From Diplolepis rosae (taxonomy: Eukaryota > Arthropoda > Insecta > Hymenoptera > Diplolepididae), in contig JAPYXD010000727.1 of the NCBI GenBank assembly GCA_030998225.1, positions 4,650,001-4,714,000 of the forward strand: DNA of 64,000 nt, read 5' to 3'. The position numbers were made by a program, and so were the translations under genes. The notes under the pieces are model-generated. The model worked only from the letters and a program-made list of their open reading frames with translations, ran no database searches and had not been told where the DNA came from. Shown here in pieces: positions 55,072 to 64,000 of the stretch (its first letter is position 1; each line of letters opens with the position of its first letter).

Positions 55072-56855
55072 CCCGTGTAGAAATTTTGATAGGGGTCTAG
55101 TGGGGCGCCGACGAGTTTGCCCCATCTCTAGTCGGGATCTAGCGTGGAAAACTAGTCAGGGCCCCGTCGGTAACGTAACGCTTTTGTTGAGGTGGGCCCT
55201 ACTAGACTTTCTAGTAGGGGTTTAGTGAGGTCAGCCCTTACACTTCCCCATCTACAAAAAAGGACACCATTAGGGCCCTATTGGATTTCCGCATTGAATT
55301 TAAGGGCATATATTAGCAGAGTCGCGTGACCAATTTTGTTCAGGTATCTCACTGAGAAAATAATAAATAAAAACGATTTTCCACACTGAGAGAAAAAGTA
55401 CAGGGGAAATTCGAGTTAAGACTCTAATATTTAACATTTTTAACGGCAATGGAGGGATATTCGCTTGGAAGGTTAAGTTTACTGTTTTCACAGTAAAAAA
55501 TCTGTTTTCAAGCTAGGAAATTTTTTTCTGAGTAAATTGACAGTACTTTTTCATTACACGTACACTGAAAAAAAATCTCAGTAAGTTTGACTACTTTTTA
55601 ACTTACTTTCCATAGTTTACAAAGGGCCCCAGTGTAATTTTTGAAGTTAAGTGAACCGCAGGAACATAGGGGTAAATCAAGTAAGAGCAGTAGTTGAATC
55701 GATGAATATTCTTATTAGTACATTTCATAACTGTATTTACTTTCAAGTAGACTCTAACTTACTATTTTTATATACACACCTACAAACACACACCCCACCT
55801 TCTACACTACGCAAACGCTTGTTCAGGTGGTATTGAAAATTATTCTTAACGCTGCGGGTTCGAACCCTCTCTACTTATGATTAACGCATTACTAACCTAA
55901 CGACTAAGCCTCTCGGCTGCGCACGCTTGGAATAAAAGAAAGAAAATAGCGCTTATAACGTGAAACTACTGCAGGGCCGTGTTAGAAGTGTATGGGCCCC
56001 GTGTAATCGGGAATTTTTAAATTTTATGCCAATTTATGATTCTGATTAAAATTTTTAATTATTGAATCGATTTTCTATAAAATTAAATATTTTTGAAATA
56101 AACAGATCAAATTTTTGAATTAAAGAACATTACATAATAAAAAGCTTCATATACATTTTAGATGTATTAATGTTTATTATTGTATATTAGTGATACTTTA
56201 TACACGTTATGATTCCTTTAGTTTTTGTTTTTAAGAGTAAAATCAACGTATGTTTAGAATTTAAAAAATTTGAGTTTTTTCAATTCCAAAAATATGATGA
56301 AACTTTTGAATCAAGAAAATAATCGCATAACGAAAAAATAACGAAAAACTATTAAAAAAATAGTACACTTATTTACTTATCAATAGTTTGTTTTTCTAAC
56401 TACACTTATGTAGTAACTTATGTAATGTAACTTAGTAATTTATGTTAAAATTATGAAAAAGTTTTCTTAAATGTTGTTGCTTCCTCTTAAGTATTGATTT
56501 TATCCAAGACCGTGTTCAGAAAATCTCCATTTTTATCAGATAAGATCAAATTTTAATGAGAATAAAGAATAAAGGTTATGTTGTATCTAATGGACCTAAC
56601 CTTAACCACAAATATTACAAATAGGGATTCTCTAGTCGAGGCTCCGCCAGATACAAATAGATTTTCCATACGTAAGCGAAACAAGGAATTCCTCACTAGA
56701 ACCTGACAGGGCCCCTATCAGTTTTTTCTGGACTAGAAATACTAATCGGGTGCTAACAAGGCCCCTAGCAGTTTTTTCTAGAAGAGAAAATTCTAGTCCG
56801 GGCCCCACTAGAACCCAACTTGAAATAAGGAAAGATAGGGCAATTTCTACACGGG
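55072..56855. mobile_element. Element E: CCCGTGTAGAAATT inverted-repeat transposon inside mariner D
   Basis: 1784 bp. Ends CCCGTGTAGAAATTTTGATA and CCCGTGTAGAAATTGCCCTA (inverted). Subterminal regions contain many CTAGTRGGGCCC-like blocks in both orientations. The flanks read AT on both sides, a possible 2-bp duplication. It has a tRNA-like segment but no transposase. Small relative at 37042-37419. Confidence 0.8.
55845..55925 (-). other. tRNA-like/SINE-like segment inside element E
   Basis: On the minus strand, GGCTTAGTCGTTAGGTTAG (A-box-like) is followed about 30 bases on by AGAGGGTTCGAACCC (a good B box). Too irregular for a functional tRNA. Confidence 0.35.
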
Positions 56856-57055
56856 ATAAGGTAGGCCAAGTTGTTGAGATCGGCGCCGAATCGATTCTTC
56901 CGGGTCTTCGAAAAAACTCTCATTTACAGCCGCAATATTCTCTACAGTTCGGTCTGTACGTGGTCTATTCGGTCGAGTATCATCCAATAATGTTAAATTA
57001 TTCTCGATTTTGCCGATGGTATGCCGAATAGTGCGTTCGGTAGGACGATTATGTA

Positions 57056-57345
57056 CAGTAAAACCCCGTTTATCGCAACTCCCGTTTATTGCAACTTGTC
57101 TCTCCCGTTTATCGCAATAAACCTTATCACCCCCCCCCCCCCATTAATAGAAGGAGTGGTCACGTGATTCTTAAGGATAGGCGGGAATACCCCTCACTTT
57201 TAAATTTGTGATGCATATATTTATATGAATTTTCGTATATTAGGGAGTATTGAAATTATTTGTAGCCATTAATTTATTAAAATGATTTTATTACATTTTT
57301 TTAAGCGTCTTTGGAATCCGTACTTATTTAAACGGGGTTTTACTG
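57056..57345. mobile_element. pogo/Tigger-like MITE inside mariner D
   Basis: 290 bp with TA at 57054-57055 and 57346-57347. Ends CAGTAAAACCCCGTTTATCG and CAGTAAAACCCCGTTTAAAT (inverted), the CAGTA...CCCGTTTA type of pogo elements. Contains a 14-bp C run at about 57129-57142. Confidence 0.83.
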
Positions 57346-57828
57346 TACACCATAAATTGGCCTGAGCGCGCGATAAACACTTTTCACAGAGCATCCATTT
57401 TCGTAATATAATTGTACGATTTGTAAACGTTGTTGAGGCGTAAGTCGTTCCATGATGAAATGTCAATAAAAACTAAATAAAATTGTGTATTTAGTTTGAC
57501 AGTAGTCACGCGTGACATGTCAATAAAACCCTATTGGAAAAAGTACCTCCAATTTGATCACACTTTATATCAATTATTCTTTTAAATTGTGTGTAAAATT
57601 AAGATACATAGCCACTGTAAAAATATATTGAATGTATACGGAATATAAAACTGAAGTAGTGATATGATAATGTAAATAAGATTTCATAATTATTCCAATT
57701 AATTATCCTTGCAACTTTGCATTGTCTAGACTAAATTTATGCTAGTAAGTTTTGTTTCAAGCAAGGTATATTGAAGTTTTAATTATTTTTTTGAAATGCA
57801 GTATTGTTTAAACTAAATTTGCGCTAAA

Positions 57829-58472
57829 AAATGCGCTGTAGACTTATAGGGAAAATTAAAACAAAATAATCATCTTACATAGAAAGACCCACATCTGGGA
57901 ACTACGTTCTAATTTGTGGCAGAATATGTCGTTAGTGAGGATTTTTGTTAGTAATAATACTGCAAAATTCAAAATTTCAAGAATTCGAAACTATTCGAAC
58001 CCTCAAAATATAAAAAAACAACCAAAGAACCAAAAAAATTTCTTAAAATAAAAGATTATGAGAGACGAACAAAAAAGGAGGAAAAAAAAAGAAGGCAACA
58101 CTCCAAAACCTCTTTCTTTTTTTTCTATCTTTCGTGCTTTTTTGTCTTTATTGACCACAGAAAGAAAAAGAAGGAAGAGGTTTTTGAAAGTTGCCTTTTT
58201 TTTCTTTCCTTCTTTTTTGTTGGTTTCTCATAATTGTTTATTCTAAGAAATTTTTTTGATCCAAATTTGGTCGATTTTTTATATTTTGAGGGTTCTAATA
58301 GTTACGAATTCTTGAAATTTTGAATTATGCAGAGTTATTATTATCAAAAATATTTTCTAATGACTTATTCTGCCACAAATTGGAACGTAGCTCCCAGACG
58401 TGGGTCTTTCCGTGTAGATGCACTATTTTTAAATTATTTTTAAAAAGTTTTCCCCATAAGTTTACAGTGCAT
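57829..58472. mobile_element. Long imperfect palindrome (644 bp)
   Basis: Arms pair over most of their length: outer TGCGCTGTAGACTTATAGGG / inverse TGCACTGTAAACTTATGGGG, then GAAAGACCCACATCTGGGA / GAAAGACCCACGTCTGGGA, then inner purine-rich AACAAAAAAGGAGGAAAA with its pyrimidine partner. No open frame of interest. Confidence 0.8.
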
Positions 58473-58577
58473 TTGGAAAAATTCGCTCACTTTTAGCATT
58501 TGAGCTGTTTAGAAAAAATAACTTAATTTTCTTGATAAAGGTTTTAACATTCATGATCAATTCAGTTATTTACTTTA

Positions 58578-58932
58578 GACCACGGCTCAACCAGATCGCA
58601 CATGACCAAATTCTTATAAAAGTTCGTGTAAGATAACCTTTTTAATTTACATAGTATCTTTCTGAAAATTTGGTAAACGTAACAAAAAATGGCAAAGAAC
58701 GTCTGTCAACTTCCTTTGAGTGAAAATTTTGCAAAAATGTTTACAGTTAACTGCAATTGTTCATAAGCTTTCGAATTTTTTAAAAAATGTTTACCAAAAA
58801 GAAGTTAACAGACGTGCTTTATTGTTTTTTATTACGCATCCCAAATTTTCAGAAAGATACTTTGTAAATTAAAAAAGTTACCTTACATGAATAAATGTAT
58901 AATTTAGTCACGTGGTCCGATTGATCCATGGC
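58578..58932. mobile_element. Inverted-repeat element, CCATGGCC family
   Basis: Left GACCACGGCTCAACCAG and right (inverted) GGCCATGGATCAATCGGACC share a 130-bp arm including TAATTTACAAAGTATCTTTC. The right flank is TTAA (58933-58936). The right arm also occurs at 42530-42655. Confidence 0.7.
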
Positions 58933-58936
58933 CTTA

Positions 58937-59358
58937 ATAATTTATAATGTCTCGGGACTAGTTAGTAGTTGGAGATCCGAAATTCCCCATGCCCTTTAGA
59001 GGTTTAGAATAGACATTCAGTGGGTAAACGTCGCTTATTACTCATTAGTCTCTCTATAGTGGCTAAATTCATTTAAATCACTCCAGTAGATATAGGCTTT
59101 CATGAACAGCCAAACCCTACGATCAAAGTGATTTAATTATCACTCAAATAAGTATATAACTAATATTTGGCAATGTTAAATCAGCTTTTGCTAAATTTCA
59201 TTTTATATGTTTTCTACATTAATATATGTATTAATTAATAATAGCCCTTGAAATCCAGGAATTGTTTTGGATTTTGTCCAGAAATTAAAAATAAGGTATA
59301 TATTATTTTTGAGTTGTCAAGTTTTGTAATTTGATAACTTCACTATTTTACAGCTTTA
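58937..59358. other. AT-rich intergenic stretch
   Basis: No feature recognised. Confidence 0.5.
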
Positions 59359-59520
59359 CTCTGTAAATCTAAATCAATTATAATTTAACTGATTTGAAAT
59401 CAGTGAGTCACTTTTTGCTAAACATTTAGTTGTTTTTGACTGGTAGTCAGTCAGAAACGAATGACCACATAGAAAAAGTTACTGATTTCAAATCTCTCTT
59501 GACTGATTAAGATTTGAGAG
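59359..59520. mobile_element. TA-flanked MITE, CTCTCTAAAT family (short copy)
   Basis: 162 bp with TA at 59357-59358 and 59521-59522. CTCTGTAAATCTAAATCA and GATTTGAGAG are inverted ends. Shares the ACTGATT units of the copies at 28160 and 43373. Confidence 0.75.
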
Positions 59521-59765
59521 TAAAATTCCGAATTCCAAATCATCACTATGTATTATTTTTAAAAAATTTCAAATGTCGAAAAGCATTAAATCATTAATTT
59601 AATTTTGTAAAGTTTTACGAAATAATAATCAAATAATTGCATCAAGAATCCAAGAACAAATATTAAACAAATTTAAAGAAGAAAAATTTCCACTTTAAAA
59701 CCTAATTTTTCGTTTAAAAAAAAATCCAGTTCCCAGTTGGCAAATACTATTTTCATTATTTTCAC

Positions 59766-60146
59766 ACTGAGAAAAAATATTTGATTGAATCAAAAAAATT
59801 ATTTGTTTGAAACACTTTTTTTGATGTAAAGAAATGTTTTGTTTTAATGAAACAAAATTTTTTTGGTTCAAACAAAATATCTTTGGACCAAATAAATATT
59901 TGTTCGAATCAAATAAATTTCTGCCTTAAGTCAAACAAATTATATCTTTGACTATATATAAATGCATTAATTTCTTTGTTTTGAAGAAAAATTAATTTGA
60001 TTCAAACAAATATTTATTTGGTTCAAAGATATTTTGTTTGAATCAAACAAATTTTATTTCATTTAAACAAATCATTTCTTTAAATCAAAGAAAGTCGTTC
60101 AAACAAATCATATTCTTTAATTCAATCAAATCTTTTTTCTGAGTGC
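59766..60146. mobile_element. Inverted-repeat MITE rich in AAACAAAT units
   Basis: Ends CACTGAGAAAAAATATTTGA and TCAAATCTTTTTTCTGAGTG are inverted. The body repeats TTTGTTTGA/TCAAACAAA motifs. Related in style to 25872-26126 and 60973-61205. Confidence 0.75.
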
Positions 60147-60837
60147 AAGTACTTGGCGCCCACGCCCAAAGAAAAAACTTCCATTCAAAGAATTATTCGA
60201 AAAATACGCCTGACTATTGGATTTTTTGCAGCTGTAATACAACGTCGCTGGTCAAAGAAACCCAAGTAAACTCCTCTTAGGCTTTTAGTTCCACGTGTTA
60301 TATGTGTATTCTTTTAGTGACCCAGTTTTTTTTAGTCGTTAATGAAATGGACAAAAGTTATCATATTTTTAGTAGAATTTATTGAAGAAATAATAAGATA
60401 AATAATAAAAAGTGCGAAACTACGATCGAAAGCGACGATTTTGTCAGATCAGAAATTAATTCAGAATATTTTGAAGAGTGTCTTCTGAAGGTCAACGAGT
60501 GACACTCCCATAAACCAGAGAAAGTTCATAATGATTATTTCATAATCATGAAACAATAAAAAGTAATCTAGCAATTTTATTATAATGTCATTACTTTTGA
60601 TTTTTATCATAAATTAGTGTTAGATTTTCATTTCGTTCGTTTTTTTACATAAAACATGGTAATTGTGCCATATTCGCTGCCATTGTTCCTAATTAAGAGC
60701 AATTGAAGAAAACAGCCGTGATCAAGGTTCATGGTTTGTTGAAAATTAATTACTCGCACCTTAACTTTCAATTCATCTTAGATGAGCGTCACACGATTAT
60801 TTACTCCAACAGTTATTTTTTTATGTACACTCTTAAA
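60147..60837. other. AT-rich intergenic stretch
   Basis: No gene seen. 60160-60290 is slightly less AT-rich, without a recognisable feature. Confidence 0.5.
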
Positions 60838-60957
60838 AATCTTATTAATTTTGATATACTTTAATATACATGCGGTAAATTAAAATGAATAGATTTGTAT
60901 ATTATGAAAAATTAATATATATTCATATTAAATTTAATAATTTTGCAATCATTCATC
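60838..60957. mobile_element. CACTGTTAAAAATC-family MITE, 5' fragment
   Basis: CACTCTTAAAAATCTTATTA and the following 100 bases match the left half of 40975-41299. The right half is absent. Confidence 0.7.
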
Positions 60958-60972
60958 TATCTATATATATTA

Positions 60973-61205
60973 CACCCAGAAAACAGTTTTTTTTAATCTA
61001 AGAAACATTTCTTTGATATACGGTCAAAAAAAAAATTCTTTGAATTGAAGAAAGTTTTTTTGGCTAAAAAAATGTTTTTTAATGTAAACAAACCTATTTC
61101 TTTGGATCAAAAAAATTTTTTTTGAATTAACAAAACTTTCTTTGATTCAAAGAAATTCTTTTTTTACCGTATATCAAAAAAATGTTTCTGTGATTCAAAG
61201 AAACC
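60973..61205. mobile_element. Inverted-repeat MITE (TTTCTTTGA family)
   Basis: Left ACCCAGAAAACAG with TTTCTTTGATATACGG; right CCGTATATCAAAAAAATG with TTCAAAGAAACC. Related to 25872-26126. Confidence 0.7.
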
Positions 61206-61864
61206 AGCCTCATACGGTGAAAATTGTCAAAATAGGAGCATTTTTTGTGTTTTTGAAAAAAGCTTTATGAAAATATCAAAAATTTCAATACTGGTTTCTG
61301 ATAGTTCTCATGAATCTCTTCTAATTATCCTAATAACATTTTTCGATTCAACTAAAATTAGGGAAGTTACAGTATGTTGAAACTTTGAAAAAGTCAATAT
61401 CCAAATTCCATTTTTCAGTTAAATTACATGAAATATGAAAAAAATCTATGATACAAAATTTTTTACTACATAAAGATCTACAAGTTTGAATCACAACATT
61501 TATTCATAAGATGTATATTTTTCTTTTTCATTTAAAAAAAAATACTATTGAAAATCCAAAATTCAATTTTTTAACAATAATATGTTAAGTACAATAAAAA
61601 CGTAAGTTTAAAAAATTGTTCGTTTCAATAAGATCTACGTATATTTTTCATTTTTATTTAAAAAAATACGATTAAATTTTAAAAATTCTATTTTTTAAAC
61701 AAAATATGTGAGATATAAAAAAACCTTAAGATGCAAAATTATTTGCACAATAAGGTCTACAAATTCTCAATGGGGCATTTTTTGACAAGATGTATATTTT
61801 ATGTTTTGGTTTTAAAAAAACACTATATAAAATCAAAAATTCAATTTTTTAACTAAAATATGTG

Positions 61865-62141
61865 CACGGAGAAAAATAGTTTGAGAAACTTTACTCAACC
61901 TGTGAGAAAAGTTGGGACACATGGACAAGTTGGAGATTATTTAATATTATTTTAATCATTCGTGATGTACCAAATGTTAGAAAATGGCATCATAGTTTGG
62001 TAAACTTTAAAAATATAGTGTAAAGTTTCAAAATGTACATTAAAGAATTATTACAATAATATTAAATAATCACCAACTTGCCCGTATGTCCTAATTTTGC
62101 CCAAAAGTTGAGTAGAATTTCTCGAACAATTTTTCTCTGTG
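61865..62141. mobile_element. MITE with CACGGAGAAAAAT ends
   Basis: 277 bp. Ends CACGGAGAAAAATAGTTTGA and CACAGAGAAAAATTGTTCGA (inverted); arms continue to TCTACTCAAC and AATAATATTAAATAATC. Sits inside repeat R copy 3. Confidence 0.82.
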
Positions 62142-62188
62142 TGAGTGTCATGATGAGAATGTGTTCCTTAAGGCCGATAGAGCCTTAA

Positions 62189-62746
62189 GGGGATATTCTA
62201 ATTTAGAAAGTTGAAGAAATTGAAATTTTTTTTTTTAATATTTCGATAGTTTAGATATTCAAGAATATCTCCTTAAAAGAATTGGTACGAATTTTCTTTA
62301 TATATCCCTCTTTGGTACGAACCAACAAAAAATCAAAATTTTCAATTTCTTCTATTTTGTAAAAATTCGAAATCGTTAAAAAATAACTGAAAAAAATCTA
62401 CCTCTTTTTTGAGTAGCCGCCATTTTGCAGGAAATTTTTTTTTTCATTTTTCCTGGTTCCTACCATAATGATATTTGCACTGATGAAGAATTTACCTTTT
62501 TTTATTTTTCAGATGATCAGAAGGGTGGGAATCGTGACAAGATGGACACGATCTTTTTTTCCACCCTCTACTTCAAAAGCGTGTGACTTTGCGATATATA
62601 TATATTTTTTTTAAATTTTTTTGTGAATTTTTAAAATATAAATAAATAAATGATGAAAAAAATGGATGGTTAAAAATTTGATTGCTTTTTTTTTATTGAC
62701 CGTCAAAAAACGCCCGAAATTCGGGCTTCTAGACAAGAATACCCCC
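62189..62746. mobile_element. TTAA-flanked element, family 5
   Basis: 558 bp between TTAA at 62185-62188 and 62747-62750. Ends GGGGATATTCTAATTTAG and (inverted) GGGGGTATTCTTGTCTAG. Occupies the same repeat-R target as the family-4 element of copy 1. Confidence 0.83.
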
Positions 62747-63021
62747 TTAAGTAAAGTGAATTTCCTTTTTCATCTGAAATCAGAATCGTTCCGCACGTGA
62801 TACGAACAATTTTTTTTTGGTTGCTGTATACCGATAGTTATCCGAGTCGGTGTTGTTTTTCGTGTTGGAAGTTGATTTTTCCGCACACTTAAAATTTTAC
62901 CGCACTAGTGTGGGAAAATCAACTTTCCGCACGCAAAACGTCACCAACAAAACTAAATTTTGGTGTACGGTGGACAAAAAATATTATTATTCTCATGCAC
63001 TAAGAAAAAAGCCTGTTTATC

Positions 63022-63682
63022 TCATCCAATTTATTGATTGGCACAACCAATTCTTATTTAGCATATGGGGCAAAATTCATCAAATGTACCCGCCTAAAAA
63101 CTTTTTGTCTCCGATTTCCTTGAAAGTCCGCGAAATTATTGTCCTAGTGAACCTCTTTTAATTTCCCTAAGAGAACGTCTCTAGTACGACGGGTTGTCAG
63201 TATACTGGGGCTCGAATTTTCAACCTTTTACCGCGCACGCTGATACTCAATTAACCATATATCTTCTACAAAAGTTATCCAAATTAATTTTTTATGGAGG
63301 TCTTGGAAACTTTTTTTATCAGCTTTACGCTGAAAGCAATGGTTTCAGATAAAAAAAATTATTTGAAGTTCATTTTTTAATTTTAAACATATTTTTGAGT
63401 TTTTCTCCAAGTGCGGCCGCTAATTTTTTTTCCAAAATTATGTTTAAAAAAAAGCTTGACTTATATATATATCTTCACCAATTTCTTTCGCCCCACTTTC
63501 GACCATCGCTCATTTTAAAGGGAAACAATAATTTCGCGGACTTTCAAGGAAATCGGAGACAAAAATTTTTTAGGCGGGTACACTTGACGAATTTTGCCCC
63601 ATATCCTAAATATAGTTATACCAATTAACTCGTGTTTGTGCTAACCTAGAATTGGTTTTGCCAACCAATAAATTGGATGGCG
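63022..63682. mobile_element. Imperfect long inverted repeat (661 bp)
   Basis: Arms share CATCCAATTTATTGATTGGC, ATATGGGGCAAAATTC, GTACCCGCCTAAAAA and GTCTCCGATTTCCTTGAAAG in opposite orientation. Open frames over both arms are mirror readings. A smaller hairpin with AAGTTGATTTTTCCGCACAC lies just to the left at about 62870-62935. Confidence 0.75.
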
Positions 63683-64000
63683 CCTCAGAGTCCAACGAAT
63701 TGGACTGAACAACCAACTTCTCTTTTCGCCCTATTACAAATATTTCATGCTCTGCAATTTGTATTACATTCTAAACATCTTATAGAATAAAAAATTTTAC
63801 AAAATAAAATCACGATTTCATTTTTTATTTCGATTGTTTTTTTTTTGCCTTTCTAATGACCAATGCGAATGTGCAGATCAATTAATTTAAAAATAAACCT
63901 ATTTATCTACATACCATATTCTGCGATCATTTGGATTTAAATTTAATTTAAATGAAAATTGGTTAGATGATCAATATTTCATTGTGTTTATTTAAAAGAG
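63683..64000. other. AT-rich end of window
   Basis: Nothing recognised. Confidence 0.5.

Larger units (their letters stand above)
54667..57453 (-). pseudogene. Mariner D transposase pseudogene
   Basis: The N-terminus from ATG at 57453 gives MERLTPQQRLQIVQLYYENG and SVYRALRPIYG; across the pogo-like insertion HNRPTERTIRHTIGK; then SIRRRSQQLGLPY up to 56856. Past element E: MALLGRFLMPEIEAR, HDIWFQQDGATCHTAR (second Asp), PPRSCDITPLDFYLWG (third Asp, 41 residues between), stop at 54667. The region expected between GLPY and MALLGRF, with the first catalytic Asp, is missing, so the copy had lost coding sequence as well as gaining insertions. Confidence 0.86.
54558..57567 (-). mobile_element. Mariner D: mariner-type DD41D-like element carrying two insertions
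   Basis: Terminal repeats TAAAGGGTGATCAATTTAGA and TAAAGTGTGATCAAATTGGA (inverted), with TA at 54556-54557 and 57568-57569. It lies six bases from mariner C. The interior is interrupted by element E (55072-56855) and a pogo-like MITE (57056-57345). Confidence 0.88.
61225..62800 (+). repeat. Dispersed repeat R, copy 3 (interrupted)
   Basis: 61550-61860 holds three related segments with (A)AATTCTATTTTTTAAC and AAAATATGTGAGATA, matching 52440-52640 and 50840-51010 in reverse. After a MITE (61865-62141) it continues TGAGTGTCATGATGAGAATG, TTCCTTAAGGCCGATAGAGC. After a TTAA element it resumes TAAAGTGAATTTCC (62751). Confidence 0.72.

Noticed and set aside
55845..55925. Functional tRNA gene
   Set aside because: The B box is good, but spacing and arms do not form a cloverleaf and no anticodon loop can be assigned. 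Described as tRNA-like only.
57129..57142. Poly-C run as a biological signal
   Set aside because: A single 14-bp homopolymer inside a pogo-like MITE; may be slippage or a sequencing effect.

Overview
This is an A+T-rich arthropod nuclear window, most likely from an insect; I cannot fix the order. Only two host protein genes can be assembled with confidence. Both are spliced, with short exons and conventional splice sites. The rest is introns, AT-rich intergenic DNA and a dense, nested set of DNA-transposon remnants. Nothing prokaryotic was seen: no operons, rRNA or CRISPR.

Region 1 (1-15202, minus strand) is Ssdp, the single-stranded-DNA-binding-protein homologue (SSBP2/3/4 family). It has 13 coding exons, keeps one reading frame throughout and encodes 444 aa. 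Its N-terminal LisH/LUFS domain and long Gly/Pro/Met-rich tail are complete. A G+C-richer stretch at about 15.2-16.0 kb is its probable promoter and 5' UTR.

Region 2 (18380-20334, plus strand) is Atg10, the E2-like enzyme that conjugates Atg12 to Atg5. It has four coding exons, encodes 227 aa, carries the catalytic HPC cysteine and contains one GC-AG intron. Ssdp and Atg10 are divergently arranged, with about 3.2 kb between their start codons.

Region 3 (21.6-64.0 kb) has no confident host gene. It contains: (a) several families of long inverted-repeat elements inserted at TTAA, with GG-starting termini that recall Kolobok/T2 more than piggyBac; (b) Tc1/mariner-type palindromes and small TA-flanked MITEs; (c) four degenerate mariner-type transposase copies (43.3-47.1, 44.2-45.2, 53.6-54.6 and 54.6-57.6 kb), several nested in one another; (d) hAT-like, pogo-like and unclassified inverted-repeat elements; and (e) a long dispersed repeat present three times (about 26.3-28.5, 49.8-53.0 and 61.2-62.8 kb). 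Comparing its copies gives empty and filled insertion sites, so the insertion history can be read directly. A few G+C-richer islands (28.6-29.0, 36.2-36.9, 38.05-38.33 kb) may be promoters or first exons of a gene outside the window. One 46-bp candidate first coding exon (38287-38332) ends in a good donor site.

The most unusual signals are the reciprocal TTAA insertions, a near-perfect 1.4-kb palindrome (51012-52429), a hammerhead-ribozyme-like core inside a small inverted repeat (21.6-21.8 kb), and transposons stacked up to three deep.
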